From assembly GCF_008923205.2 (NCBI RefSeq), contig NZ_WBMS02000060.1, positions 1 through 58,478 of the forward strand: 58,478 nt of DNA, in the 5' to 3' direction. The stretch is from Actinomadura physcomitrii (GTDB lineage: Bacteria > Actinomycetota > Actinomycetes > Streptosporangiales > Streptosporangiaceae). Under the pieces are notes generated by a model. That model had not been told where the DNA came from and did no database searches. It saw only the letters and a program-made list of their open reading frames with translations. Positions 24,848-33,451 of the stretch are shown here, one piece after another; within the stretch, counting starts at the first letter, position 1; each line of letters starts with the position of its first letter. The position numbers and the translations under genes were made by a program.

Positions 24848-25789
24848 ATGCCGGAGACACGGTTCGGCTACCTGCTGCCGACGCGCGACCAGACGGTGAC
24901 GGGCGAGCACGCCCCGCACCGGCTCGTCGAGTACGCGGTGCGCGCCGAGGCGCTCGGCTACGACTCGGTCTGGGCCGGCGACAGCCCCATCACGCGGCAG
25001 CGCGCGGACCCGCTGCTGCTCATGGCCGCCGTGGCGCAGGCCACTGAGCGGGTGGCGCTCGGCACCGCGGTGCTGCTGCCCGCGCTGCGGCACCCGATCC
25101 TGCTCGCCCACCAGCTCGGCACCCTCGACCGGCTCAGCGGCGGGCGGGTGATCGCGGGCATGGGGGCGGGCTTCCCCACCGCCGCGACCCGGGCGCAGTT
25201 CGCCGCGCTCGACGTCGACTTCGCGACCAGGGGCCGCAGGCTGGAGGAGTCGATCGAGGCGATGCGGCTGCTCTGGACCGGCGAGGCCGTCTCGCTCAAG
25301 GGCGAGTACTTCGCGTTCGAGGACGTGAGCGTCGCGCCGCCGCCGGCCAGGCCCGGAGGCCCGCCGATCTGGCTCGCCGGCGGCGGCCCCGCGCTGCGCC
25401 GCGTCGCCCGCATAGCGGACGGCTGGCTGCCGTACCCGCCCGAGCACGGCGTCTACGCGAAGGAGGCCGCGACGATCCGGGAGACGGCGCAGCGCCCGGT
25501 CACCCCGGCCCTGTACGCGACGTTCTGCCTCGACGACGACCCCGAGCGCGCGCGGGACAGGCTCCGGGCGAGCATCGAGCGCTACTACAACGCGCCGCTG
25601 GAGTTCATCGCCTCCATCCAGGCGATGTTCGCCGGCACGCCGGAGGACGCGGCCGCCTGGCTGACCCGCTACCTCGAGGCGGGCGCCCGCCACATCGTGG
25701 TCCGCTTCGCGACCGACGACCATGAGGCCGCCCTGGAGGAGTTCGCCGGTCGCGTCCGTCCCCTCGTCTCCGCGGAGGTCCCATCATGA
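24848..25789 (+). CDS. LLM-class F420-dependent oxidoreductase
   Basis: A complete 313-aa luciferase-like TIM barrel probably using coenzyme F420. Typical segments: GYDSVWAGDSP, ERVALGTAVLLPALRHP, GRVIAGMGAGFP, PPIWLAGGGP and ADGWLPYPP. GGAGGTGATCC precedes the ATG. Its stop overlaps the start of the hydrolase gene (ATGA), so the two are translated together. Substrate unknown. It is the intact counterpart of the truncated copy at 12414. Confidence 0.9.
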   Translation: MPETRFGYLLPTRDQTVTGEHAPHRLVEYAVRAEALGYDSVWAGDSPITRQRADPLLLMAAVAQATERVALGTAVLLPALRHPILLAHQLGTLDRLSGGRVIAGMGAGFPTAATRAQFAALDVDFATRGRRLEESIEAMRLLWTGEAVSLKGEYFAFEDVSVAPPPARPGGPPIWLAGGGPALRRVARIADGWLPYPPEHGVYAKEAATIRETAQRPVTPALYATFCLDDDPERARDRLRASIERYYNAPLEFIASIQAMFAGTPEDAAAWLTRYLEAGARHIVVRFATDDHEAALEEFAGRVRPLVSAEVPS

Positions 25790-26439
25790 CCGCGTTCGTC
25801 CTGGTCGCCGGGGCCTGGCACGGCCCCTGGGCTTGGGACCGGGTGACCCCGTTCCTGCACGATGCCGGTGCCCGCACCCTCACCCCCGCGCTCGGCGAGG
25901 GCGACGTCGGCCTCCACGACCACGCCGGCGAGGTCGTCGCCGCGCTCGACGGCATCGACGACGACGTCGTGCTGGTCGGGCACAGCTATGCGGGCCTCGT
26001 CGTCCGGGAGGCCGCCGACCGCCGGCCCGACCGCGTCCGCCACCTGGTCCTGGTGGACGGCTGGGCCGGCGCCGACGGGACGAGCCTGTACGACCTGGCG
26101 CCCGCCCCGTTCGTCCAGGCGCTGCGGGACCGCACGTCCGGCGGGCGGATCGGCGTCCCGCCGCCCGCGGCCCTCGGCATCGACGACCCGGACGACGCGG
26201 CCTGGCTCGCCGGGCGGATGCGCCCGCAGCCGGCCCGCGCGTTCGAGGAGCCGACGCGCCTCACCGGCGCCGTCGACCAGATCCCCGGCACCGCGATTCT
26301 GTGCAGGCCGAGCGTCTACCCGTTCGAGCAGTGCGCCAAGGCGATCGGATACCGGACGGTCCAGATCGACGGCCCGCACGACGTGATGCTGACCGCGCCC
26401 GATGCCCTGGCCCGCCTGATCCTCCAGGCGGGCGCTTAG
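25786..26439 (+). CDS. Alpha/beta hydrolase
   Basis: 217 aa. The oxyanion-loop start is VLVAGAWHGPWAWD, the nucleophile elbow is VGHSYAGLV (Ser about 66), the acid follows in the VLVDGW strand region, and the catalytic His is near the end in DGPHDVML. It resembles the salicylate-esterase/pyrethroid-hydrolase group of small cytosolic esterases. It is coupled to the oxidoreductase upstream and followed after nine bases by an HxlR regulator. Confidence 0.88.
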   Translation: MTAFVLVAGAWHGPWAWDRVTPFLHDAGARTLTPALGEGDVGLHDHAGEVVAALDGIDDDVVLVGHSYAGLVVREAADRRPDRVRHLVLVDGWAGADGTSLYDLAPAPFVQALRDRTSGGRIGVPPPAALGIDDPDDAAWLAGRMRPQPARAFEEPTRLTGAVDQIPGTAILCRPSVYPFEQCAKAIGYRTVQIDGPHDVMLTAPDALARLILQAGA

Positions 26440-26448
26440 AGTGATGCG

Positions 26449-27123
26449 GTGGAGCAGCGGACCTACAACCAGTACTGCGCGACGGCGCGGACCCTCGACC
26501 TCGTCGGCGAGCGCTGGACGCTGCTGCTGATCCGCGAGCTGCTGACCGGCCCGAAACGCTTCGGCGACCTGCAGGCGAGCCTGCGCGGGCTCGGCACCGG
26601 CCTGCTCGCGGCGCGGCTGAAGCACCTCGAACGCGAGGGCCTCGCGCGGAAGGTCACGCTGCCGCCGCCCGCCCGCACCCCCGCCTACGCGCTGACCGAG
26701 GCCGGCGAGGAGCTCGGCCCGGCGGTGCTGGCGCTGGCGCGCTGGGGCATGCGGTGGGCGCTCGGCGAGCGGCGCGAGGGCGAGACGTTCCATCCGGGGT
26801 GGGCGGTGCTCGGTCTGGAGGCCTGCTTCGTGCCGGAGGCGTCGGCCGGGCTGCACCTGGTGTACGAGTTCCGCGTGGAGGACGAGGTGTTCCACGCCGC
26901 CGTCGATGACGGGTCGGTCCAGATGGTGCACGGCCCGGCACAGCGGCCCGACGCGTCCGTCGCGATGAGCGAGGACGTGCTGATCGCGATGGCTTCGGGC
27001 CATTTTTCACTGGGCGCCGCGATCGAGGACGGCAGCGCCGCGGTGTCCGGCGACACCGCGGCGGTCCGCCGGCTCGCCGACCTGTTCCACCTCCCGGCAC
27101 CCCGGCCGAGGAAGCCGGAGTAA
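26449..27123 (+). CDS. HxlR-type regulator with C-terminal SCP2-like domain
   Basis: 224 aa from a GTG. The winged helix of HxlR type (YCATARTLDLVGERWTLLLI, then FGDLQASLRGLGTGLLAARL) is followed by a domain of about 100 residues (HLVYEFRVEDEVFHAAVDDG) resembling SCP2 sterol-carrier folds, a combination seen in actinobacterial regulators. It probably senses a hydrophobic ligand and controls the oxidoreductase-hydrolase pair just upstream (inferred). Confidence 0.88.
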   Translation: MEQRTYNQYCATARTLDLVGERWTLLLIRELLTGPKRFGDLQASLRGLGTGLLAARLKHLEREGLARKVTLPPPARTPAYALTEAGEELGPAVLALARWGMRWALGERREGETFHPGWAVLGLEACFVPEASAGLHLVYEFRVEDEVFHAAVDDGSVQMVHGPAQRPDASVAMSEDVLIAMASGHFSLGAAIEDGSAAVSGDTAAVRRLADLFHLPAPRPRKPE

Positions 27124-27134
27124 GCGGCGCCCGG

Positions 27135-28460
27135 TCAGCCCCGGGGCGACCGCCTCCGCGAGACCAGCATCGGCACCGGCCCCGCCGGCCGCAGCGTCAC
27201 CTCGGCCCGCGACGGGACGGCGACGCCCGGCGCCAGATCGAGCCGCACCGACCGGCTGACCAGAGCGAGCACCAGCACCGCCTCCATCGTCGCGAAGCCC
27301 GCGCCCACACAGATCCGCCGCCCGCCACCGAACGGCAGGTAGGCGTGGCGCGGACGGTCCTGCTCCCCGAGGAACCGCTCCGGCCGGAACCCCTCCGGAT
27401 CCGGCCACAGGTCCGGGTTCCGGTGCAGCAGGTACGGCGAGATCGCCACGGTCGAACCCGCCGTCACCTCCGCCCCCGCGACGTCATCGTCGGCGACCGC
27501 GTCCCGCTCGATCGTCCACGCGGGCGGGTAGAGCCGCATCGACTCCGACAGGACGGCCCGCGTCCACGGCAGCCGGTCCACGTCTTCGGCGCCCGGATCC
27601 CGGCCGCCGAGGACCTCGTCGACCTCCGCCTCCACCCGGTCACGCGCCGCCGGATACCGCGACAGCAGGATGAGCGTCCAGGTCAGCGCCGCCGCGGTCG
27701 TCTCGTGCCCGGCGAGCAGCAGCGTCAGCACCTCGTCGCGCAGCTCCGCGTCCGGCAACTCGCCGTCCCGCATCAGCAGGTCCAACAGGTCCGGCTCACC
27801 ACCGGGGCCCGCCGCGCGGCGCTCGTCGACCACCCGCCGGAGCATCCCGTCGAGCTGCCCGCCCGCCCGCCGCGCGCCCGGCACCAGCCGGAACGCCCGC
27901 CGCAGCCCCGCGTCGCCGAGGAACGTCGCGCCGAGCCCGATGACGGCGCTGCGCTGCAGGTCCGCGAGCGCCCGCCCGGTCGCGTCGGACTCCCCTGCGA
28001 GGTCGCTGCCGAACAGCACCCGCCCCACGATGTCCAGCGTCACCCGGCGCATGTGCGCTGCCGCGTCCAGCGTCACCCCGTCCGGCCACCGCGCCACCGC
28101 CCGCGCCGCGACCTCGGCCATCCCCGGCGCGAACGCCGCGAGATGCCGCTGCGCGAGCACCGGCTGCACGAGCCGCCGGTGCCGCCGCCACGTCTCCCCC
28201 TCGCTGGTCAGCAGCCCGTCGCCGAGGAACACCCGCAGCGGCCGGTACGTGAACGCCTTGACGTAGTTGTCCTGCTTCGCGACCAGGACGTGCTCGGCGT
28301 GCTCCGGCCGCGACAGCAGGAACAGCGCCCGCCGCCGGTCGCGCGGGAGCCGCACCGCGTCCCCGTACCGGCGGAACAGCGCCCCGTAGGCGTCCATCGG
28401 ATCGCGCATCATCCGCGCCCACCAGCGCGCCGCCTCTACCCCCGAAGGCCCCTCGGTCAT
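27135..28460 (-). CDS. Cytochrome P450
   Basis: A 441-aa haem monooxygenase. The I-helix oxygen motif is AGHETTA, the K-helix ExxR is ESMR, and the haem loop is FGGGRRICVGAGFA with the axial Cys. The N-terminus has no membrane anchor, as for soluble bacterial P450s. The ATG at 28460 has GGAGG six bases upstream. No ferredoxin gene is adjacent, so electrons come from elsewhere. Convergent with the HxlR gene. The substrate cannot be read. Confidence 0.93.
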   Translation of the reverse strand: MTEGPSGVEAARWWARMMRDPMDAYGALFRRYGDAVRLPRDRRRALFLLSRPEHAEHVLVAKQDNYVKAFTYRPLRVFLGDGLLTSEGETWRRHRRLVQPVLAQRHLAAFAPGMAEVAARAVARWPDGVTLDAAAHMRRVTLDIVGRVLFGSDLAGESDATGRALADLQRSAVIGLGATFLGDAGLRRAFRLVPGARRAGGQLDGMLRRVVDERRAAGPGGEPDLLDLLMRDGELPDAELRDEVLTLLLAGHETTAAALTWTLILLSRYPAARDRVEAEVDEVLGGRDPGAEDVDRLPWTRAVLSESMRLYPPAWTIERDAVADDDVAGAEVTAGSTVAISPYLLHRNPDLWPDPEGFRPERFLGEQDRPRHAYLPFGGGRRICVGAGFATMEAVLVLALVSRSVRLDLAPGVAVPSRAEVTLRPAGPVPMLVSRRRSPRG

Positions 28461-28538
28461 CGTCGCCTCCCGCATCCCAGCTGACCGCAGGAACCCGCCG
28501 CTGACAAGGGCGGCGCCTTCAAGCACGAAGGAGCCGAC

Positions 28539-28814
28539 TCATCTCGTACGGTGCCGGTTCCGCCGCCACGCCGCGACGGCCGCGACCCCGATCATCGCCA
28601 GCCCGACCTGGAACACCAGCTCGATCCAGTCGATCCCGGACGTCGTCGCGACGCCGGCCTTCTGCGCGATCGCGGTCCCCACGATCGCCGCGACGATCCC
28701 GATGAGCACGGTCAGCACGATCCCGATGGGCTGCCGTCCCGGTAGCAGCAACCGCCCCAGCGCCCCGATGATCGCGCCGATGACGATCGCGGTGATGATC
28801 CCCGTAATGTTCAC
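28539..28814 (-). CDS. GlsB/YeaQ/YmgE-family small membrane protein
   Basis: 91 aa with three membrane helices. The family core is GIITAIVIGAIIGALGRLLL followed by PGRQPIGIVLTVLIGIVAAI, the so-called transglycosylase-associated family. Such proteins are stress-linked and of unknown biochemical role. The gene sits about 100 bases upstream of the tRNA on the opposite strand. Confidence 0.88.
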   Translation of the reverse strand: MNITGIITAIVIGAIIGALGRLLLPGRQPIGIVLTVLIGIVAAIVGTAIAQKAGVATTSGIDWIELVFQVGLAMIGVAAVAAWRRNRHRTR

Positions 28815-28915
28815 CTACGCCCTGTGCCCGCTCACCACCCCGAATCACCTGCCCCGCCGCCCCGAAACCCCCGCGCGAACCCCCACCGCGGTCGACTACG
28901 ATGCGGGACGAGCCC

Positions 28916-28988
28916 GCCGGCGTAGCTCAATTGGCAGAGCATCTGTCTTGTAAACAGAAGGTTAGGGGTTCAAGTCCCCTCGCCGGCT
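28916..28988 (+). tRNA. tRNA-Thr (anticodon TGT)
   Basis: A complete 73-base cloverleaf. Acceptor stem GCCGGCG (28916-28922) pairs with CGCCGGC (28981-28987). The D-stem is GCTC/GAGC, the anticodon stem TCTGT/ACAGA encloses the loop CTTGTAA with anticodon TGT at 28949-28951, and the T-loop is GGTTCAAGTCC. CCA is not encoded in full. A TACGAT -10 lies at 28897-28902. Its 3' half is duplicated at 34276-34326, marking it as an integration site. Confidence 0.97.
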
Positions 28989-28997
28989 CCCAGCTCA
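28947..28997 (+). repeat. Left attachment repeat (attL), within tRNA-Thr
   Basis: It starts in the anticodon loop (CTTGTAAACAG) and ends nine bases beyond the tRNA. Identical to 34281-34326 over 46 bases; the only difference in the 51-base span is T versus C in the anticodon (28951). Confidence 0.85.
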
Positions 28998-28999
28998 AA

Positions 29000-29025
29000 G
29001 CCCCCTTCCGATCACGGAAGGGGGC
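29000..29025 (+). terminator. tRNA-Thr terminator
   Basis: 11-bp perfect stem GCCCCCTTCCG / CGGAAGGGGGC with a 4-base loop, followed by CTCTT, 11 bases after the tRNA. Confidence 0.8.
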
Positions 29026-29104
29026 CTCTTGCTAACGAGACTCGCTAACGTTGCGACCACTTTGCAACCTCGCCAACCTTCCTCGCGTCCGGGGTGCGCG
29101 GTCC

Positions 29105-29929
29105 TCAATCGCCGGCCGACCACCAGACCGCGGTGGCATCGTCGGATGCCTTGCCACGCGGCCAACGCGCTCCGTCCGGGTCGGACGCCTCGACCTCGCG
29201 CGTCCGAGCGATGAGTTCCGTCGGCCCAGCCTTCCGGAGTACCGCCAGCAGTTCGAGCCAGCTCATCAGGTCGAAGCGGTCAGCTAGCCGACTGGCCCCA
29301 TCGCTGAGCAGTGCGACCGCGTCCAACTCGCCCAGTGGAGTCGACCCCGCGAACGCCTCTTCGGCCGCTTCTGGTTTCGTGCTCGCCACCCAGAACCCGC
29401 CGGGTTGGTTCCGGTAGGAGCCGAGCCGCTCGACTCGGCTCCGAAGCCGCTCGGTGTGTTCGCGGCTACCCACGGCAGACAACTCCGCCGACTCGTCAAG
29501 ACGAGTGATGACCCGCGCGAGGCGATCATCAGTGATGATCATCGGCTCTCGGTCGGTCAGGTCGAGGACGACCACGGCGTCCGAGAGCACCAGGTGCTCA
29601 AGCCGCTCGCCGTTCACCCGCGCCATGGCGACCGTCGCCGAGGGTGAGCCGGGATGCCCGAGGTCACACGTCCCAGCGTGGAGCGCGTTGACACGTTCGA
29701 TCGCGATCGCGAGCGCCTCGTCCAGACCGACGCCGATATCCCTAGCAGCGGCCAGGAGCATCCCGCCCAGGTTGTGCGCGTACCAGGCGACCGAGTGTTC
29801 ACACCCAGACGCCACGCCCGCCGGCGCCCCGGCCCCGTCGACCACGACGAACAGTCCGGGCGCGGCCGCCGCGAAGTCCTCGTTGTCCCTGTCCGGACGT
29901 CCCGGTTCGCTGGCGATCTGTACGCGCAT
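29105..29929 (-). CDS. PP2C-type protein phosphatase
   Basis: A 274-aa cytosolic Ser/Thr phosphatase domain and nothing else. The metal-binding aspartates are all present: RDNEDF near the N-terminus, VVDGAG, LLSDGAS, and SDDATAVWW at the end. It starts 11 bases after the HTH gene, so the two form one unit. With the GHKL kinase upstream this is the phosphatase half of a possible partner switch. Substrate unknown. Confidence 0.85.
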   Translation of the reverse strand: MRVQIASEPGRPDRDNEDFAAAAPGLFVVVDGAGAPAGVASGCEHSVAWYAHNLGGMLLAAARDIGVGLDEALAIAIERVNALHAGTCDLGHPGSPSATVAMARVNGERLEHLVLSDAVVVLDLTDREPMIITDDRLARVITRLDESAELSAVGSREHTERLRSRVERLGSYRNQPGGFWVASTKPEAAEEAFAGSTPLGELDAVALLSDGASRLADRFDLMSWLELLAVLRKAGPTELIARTREVEASDPDGARWPRGKASDDATAVWWSAGD

Positions 29930-29939
29930 CCGTCCCTCG

Positions 29940-30785
29940 TCAGGTAGCCGCCTCGTCGTGCCGGTAGATCGGGGTCAGCAACTCCGTCCGAACGGGCTCA
30001 TGGGTGTCCGGCGTGCACTCGGTGCCGACCACCACTGAGAACCGGTCGTTGCCAACCTGCCCCCAGAGGCTTCCGATATCCGTGGTGAGCAGATGAACGA
30101 CGCCCAGCGACCCCTCAGGGTGAATACCGGCGATGGCCAGGAAGCTGCCATTGCCGTCCGGCCGAGGCAGCCGCCCCAGATAGCCGACGTCGTAATCCCG
30201 AGGGGGGTCGTCCTCTTGCCCCGAGCGGTACTCGGCACCGGTCCGGGTGTCGCGCAGCAGCCAGCCGGCTTCGTCGCGCTCCCACTCCAGGACAGGGTCC
30301 TTGTTGTACGCGTCCTGCATCGCGGGGGACATCCGAGGCCCGCAGATTACGAGCAGCCCGGCACGGTTGAGGTCGATGCCGCCATCAAGGCCGACGTGGT
30401 CGGAGTTGACCGTCAGGTCGAACGTCCGAGCCAGGTCTTCCAGCCGCTGCCCGGTCTTCAGGTCGTCGAGCGCGACATAGGTCCGATCGCTGGCAGGGTC
30501 GGGCCGCAGCGGTGTCACCACGGTCACCTCGCCCGAGCCGAGGAACGCCCCTTCGGGCGCCGGCCCCGTGTGCCGGATCTGGTGGATGCGCCCGCGACTC
30601 AGCCCGGCAGCCTGGGCGATCTGCGCGTACGACATACCCTGCGCATGTAACTCTTGGATGAGGCGCCGCCGCAGCCGCGCCAACTCCGTGACCTCTTGCT
30701 GGGCCTCCGCCAGACGCTCAGTTGCGGCGCGCAGCAGCTCGTACGGGTCGTCGATCTGAGCGATGCGCTCCAACTCGCCTGGCAT
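29940..30785 (-). CDS. HTH protein with large unknown C-terminal domain
   Basis: 281 aa from an ATG at 30785 (GGAGGAGG upstream). Residues about 10-50 form a helix, then a sigma-region-4-like HTH (MSYAQIAQAAGLSRGRIHQI). The remaining 200 residues form a compact alpha/beta-looking domain with GLLVICGPRMSP, DVGYLGRLPRPDGNGSF, IAGIHPEGSLGVVHLL and TELLTPIYRHDE. I recognise this only as a recurrent actinomycete domain of unknown function, possibly a nucleotide or ligand sensor. It is co-transcribed with the PP2C gene. A TCTAGG palindrome lies 29 bases upstream of the start. Confidence 0.7.
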   Translation of the reverse strand: MPGELERIAQIDDPYELLRAATERLAEAQQEVTELARLRRRLIQELHAQGMSYAQIAQAAGLSRGRIHQIRHTGPAPEGAFLGSGEVTVVTPLRPDPASDRTYVALDDLKTGQRLEDLARTFDLTVNSDHVGLDGGIDLNRAGLLVICGPRMSPAMQDAYNKDPVLEWERDEAGWLLRDTRTGAEYRSGQEDDPPRDYDVGYLGRLPRPDGNGSFLAIAGIHPEGSLGVVHLLTTDIGSLWGQVGNDRFSVVVGTECTPDTHEPVRTELLTPIYRHDEAAT

Positions 30786-30813
30786 GACACCTCCTCCGGC
30801 TTCCACCAGCGAG

Positions 30814-30827
30814 TCTAGGACCCTAGA
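30814..30827. promoter_or_regulatory. TCTAGG palindrome upstream of the HTH gene
   Basis: TCTAGGACCCTAGA is a perfect 6-2-6 palindrome, 29 bases before the ATG of the HTH gene. The half-site TCTAGG recurs twice before the GHKL kinase gene. Candidate operator for one of the island regulators. Confidence 0.5.
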
Positions 30828-30907
30828 CACTGTGCCGGATAGTTCCAGGCCGGTTGAGGAGCTGATAGCGCGTAAGCGCCGCCGACGGCGCGGTATCGGC
30901 GGACCGC

Positions 30908-31357
30908 TCACACTGAGGCGCCGACGACGTCCGCCCAGACCCGCCGTCCGACGCGCAGCGGCTCGGTCCCCCAAGCCTTGGAGACCGCGTCGACGATCAG
31001 AAGCCCACGGCCTGAGACGGCGTCGGCGCTCACCGCTTCATCGCGGACGACGGGGTCCGTCTTCGCGCCGAGGTCGATAACAGCGACCCGGACGTGTTCC
31101 GGGTGGGCCTCCAGTTCCAGGACGAAGTGGCCGTCCTCCTCTCCGCTCGCCGTGTGCTCCACGGCGTTCGTACAGAGTTCGCTGACGACGAGTTCCACCG
31201 TCGTGACCAGGTCTTCCGGGACCTTCTTGATCATGTATGCCCGAGAGAAGGCCCTGGCGTCACTGATCGATTGAGGTCGGCCCGTGAACAGACGAGACCA
31301 GCGCGTCACACCGATCACCACCCACGCGTCTAGGGGGCTACACACCCCGAGGAACAC
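30908..31357 (-). CDS. GHKL ATP-binding protein, anti-sigma/RsbW-like kinase
   Basis: 149 aa from a GTG at 31357; GTGs at 31318 or 31309 are possible because no ribosome site is clear. The HATPase_c_2 fold is complete: N-box ELVVSELCTNAVEH, G1 VAVIDLGAKTDP, G2 VSGRGLLIVDAVSKAWG. Proteins of this size in actinomycetes are Ser kinases that bind sigma or anti-anti-sigma factors. It lies 37 bases after the DUF5753 gene and ahead of the HTH-PP2C pair, all on the minus strand. Confidence 0.8.
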   Translation of the reverse strand: MFLGVCSPLDAWVVIGVTRWSRLFTGRPQSISDARAFSRAYMIKKVPEDLVTTVELVVSELCTNAVEHTASGEEDGHFVLELEAHPEHVRVAVIDLGAKTDPVVRDEAVSADAVSGRGLLIVDAVSKAWGTEPLRVGRRVWADVVGASV

Positions 31358-31380
31358 GCAGCGTATGACAGATCTAGGGG
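31329..31380. promoter_or_regulatory. Two TCTAGGGG motifs before the GHKL gene
   Basis: TCTAGGGGG at 31329-31337 and TCTAGGGG at 31373-31380, 44 bp apart (about four helix turns), flanking the proposed start of the GHKL gene. They share the half-site of the palindrome at 30814-30827. One copy would lie inside the gene if the GTG at 31357 is used, which favours a start at 31318 or 31309. Confidence 0.4.
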
Positions 31381-31394
31381 ACTATTCAATACGT

Positions 31395-32192
31395 TCAGTG
31401 AATAGAGCCTAGAGCGTCCCGCAGATCATCGGCAGCCTTCTCGACCAGAGCCCGCGCCTGCCCACCGAACACCGCTACCCGCTCGTACTCCGCAAAGATC
31501 TCCTCGTACGACGCCACCTCGTCCTCATCGGTCAAGGTCAGCTCACGTGTGAACGTCTCGACCGTGACAGCCGCCTGGTCGTACACCGTGAACCCATGCA
31601 ACGGCACCCGAGGCGTCGCCCCACCAGGAACCACCCCGAACCGCACATGCGACCACCCCGAAGCCTCGACCAGGTAAGCGAGCTGCCCGCCCATGGACTC
31701 ACCCGACCCCGGCCACGTCCGGAGAGCGCCCTCACCCACCACGACCACGACCCGCCGCCCCTCGTCCCGAAGCAGCGAAGTCCACACCTCACCCCCGCCG
31801 CCCGACTCAGCCGCGGCAGCGAACCCACTCGTCCACAGCAGCCGAGGCAGAACCACCGCGCCAAACGCTCGAACAACCCGAGCCCCCTGCGCCCACTCGA
31901 CAGCTACTCCAGGCCGGAACGAAACCCCCGCATCAACCCGACGAACCGCCGTCTCCTCATACGCCGCCCGCACCAGGCCCGCCAGGCGCTCAGCCTCCGC
32001 CGGCTCAAGCTCCAGGGCACCGAACAACCGAGCAACCACATCCGGATCCGAGACCCGCCGACCCGTCTCCACCCGAGACACCGTCGGCTGAGGAACCCCA
32101 GCCCGCGAGGCCAGACCAACACCGGACAACCCAGCAGCCAACCGCAGCCGCCGCAACTCCTGCCCGATCTCCCGCAGCCGCTCAGCACCCAT
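31395..32192 (-). CDS. HTH regulator with DUF5753 sensor domain
   Basis: 265 aa from an ATG at 32192. The Xre-type HTH at the N-terminus (IGQELRRLRLAAGLSGVGLA, then VPQPTVSRVETGRR) is followed by the DUF5753 domain (LLWTSGFAA region, LLRDEGRRVVVVVGEGAL, VPLHGFTVYD). This family includes WhiJ/BldB-locus-type actinomycete regulators, which usually sit beside a GHKL ATPase gene and a DUF397 gene. Here the ATPase is present and DUF397 is absent. An inverted repeat CTATTCA/TGAATAG spans its stop (31382-31405). Confidence 0.88.
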   Translation of the reverse strand: MGAERLREIGQELRRLRLAAGLSGVGLASRAGVPQPTVSRVETGRRVSDPDVVARLFGALELEPAEAERLAGLVRAAYEETAVRRVDAGVSFRPGVAVEWAQGARVVRAFGAVVLPRLLWTSGFAAAAESGGGGEVWTSLLRDEGRRVVVVVGEGALRTWPGSGESMGGQLAYLVEASGWSHVRFGVVPGGATPRVPLHGFTVYDQAAVTVETFTRELTLTDEDEVASYEEIFAEYERVAVFGGQARALVEKAADDLRDALGSIH

Positions 32193-32404
32193 GACCGAGC
32201 GTTCTACCACCCGCACCCGCACCCCTGCAGCCACACCAGCGAGCCACAGCAAGGCAGAGCTGGAGCGTTCACACCCATGGAGGTGATCGCGGAGCTCCAT
32301 CTCAGAGGCCCCCGCCAGATGCTCTAACAACGGGGCTCGCTTCGGCCTGGAGCCGGAGCTGCCGCTCACTCAACATCTCGAGCCAGGCGAACGTCCAACC
32401 GATC

Positions 32405-33028
32405 GTGAGCGACAACAGCCCCACCATGCCCAGCCCTGGCGGTGCCCCCGGACTGCGGGACTTCCAGTTACGGCTCTTGTCCGGGATGCGCGGCAACGCC
32501 CCCATGGTCGAGGACGCTCTCCGCAACCTCGGCGCAGGACAGGCCGACATGATCGCGGCCCGCGAACGCACCGAACACATCTTCCTGCCCGCCGGCCGCT
32601 TCGAGAACGCCGCCGCTCTGCTCGGGACCCCTGTGACATCGCAGACCATTCAGCCGACCCCAGCCGACGTCACCGACGATGCGTCGCTGACCAAGGTCAC
32701 CTACGAGCTTCCTCTGTGGCCCGGCCTGGTCTTCTACCTGGTCGGCAGGCCCGGCCTCCCCGTGGCCCACGACTTCGGGTTCGCCCGTTCACCCCAGGCG
32801 CCACACACCCTCCCCGACAAGTACACCGATCTTCGGGCCTGGGCCTGGCTCCGCAGCGAAGTCTTCGAACGCTTCGGCCCACCAATCGAGGAGGGCGACA
32901 TCTGGCCCCCGTACGAGGAGTACAAGCTCCAAGCCCGCGACGTCGACGGATACATCCGCCCGTTCTGGGCGGTGTTCTCCTGGAACCTGCTCCAACACGT
33001 CGAGTGGGTCAGCGACCAGCCCTCCTGA
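32405..33028 (+). CDS. Hypothetical protein of the island
   Basis: 207 aa from a GTG at 32405 (an ATG at 32426 is also possible; neither has a strong ribosome site). Soluble, with a run of aromatic residues in the second half (PLWPGLVFYLVGRPGLPVAH and later FWAVFSWNLLQHVEW). The first part resembles a helical N-terminal region with EHIFLPAGRFENAAALLGTP. I do not recognise the family. It is divergent from the DUF5753 gene, so it may be its target. Confidence 0.6.
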   Translation: MSDNSPTMPSPGGAPGLRDFQLRLLSGMRGNAPMVEDALRNLGAGQADMIAARERTEHIFLPAGRFENAAALLGTPVTSQTIQPTPADVTDDASLTKVTYELPLWPGLVFYLVGRPGLPVAHDFGFARSPQAPHTLPDKYTDLRAWAWLRSEVFERFGPPIEEGDIWPPYEEYKLQARDVDGYIRPFWAVFSWNLLQHVEWVSDQPS

Positions 33029-33108
33029 TCGGGCACTGTCACACATCCCGCAGGACTGGGCACCAAGCGCCCCTCGGACCAGACAGCACCCCTAGGGCCG
33101 CCGGATGA

Positions 33109-33132
33109 GACCTCCGATGTTGTTAGGAGGTC
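33109..33132 (+). terminator. Possible terminator hairpin
   Basis: 7-bp stem GACCTCC / GGAGGTC with a 10-base loop, 81 bases after the hypothetical gene. No T run. Confidence 0.3.
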
Positions 33133-33205
33133 AAGCCGCTTCTACCATCTCGGCTGACGTGGGCTGCTGCGATAATCCCCATATCCACCGCGGCAAGGAG
33201 AGCAT

Positions 33206-33451
33206 GTGGCCGAACTCAAGGCGACTTATGACCGGCAGGCCAACGCCGCCTACATCTACTTCGAGGACCCCGCCCAAGCCGGAGCGCCGGGGTCGGCGGT
33301 GAAGACTTACGAGTGTGATCCCATCGCCGTCGACGGCATGATCAACCTCGACTTCGACGAGGAGGGGCGCGTCATTGGCATCGAGATCCTTGACGCCCGC
33401 TCCAAACTGCCGCCGTACGTGCTCGGCACCGCCGAACGCCTGGATTCCTGA
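33206..33451 (+). CDS. DUF2283 protein
   Basis: 81 aa from a GTG at 33206 with AAGGAG six bases upstream (an overlapping ATG at 33204 is in the wrong frame). DUF2283 signature: TYDRQANAAYIYFED, then a central INLDFDEEGRVIGIEILDA block. Small beta-rich proteins of unknown function, common in mobile DNA. The upstream spacing suggests its own promoter. Confidence 0.85.
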   Translation: MAELKATYDRQANAAYIYFEDPAQAGAPGSAVKTYECDPIAVDGMINLDFDEEGRVIGIEILDARSKLPPYVLGTAERLDS

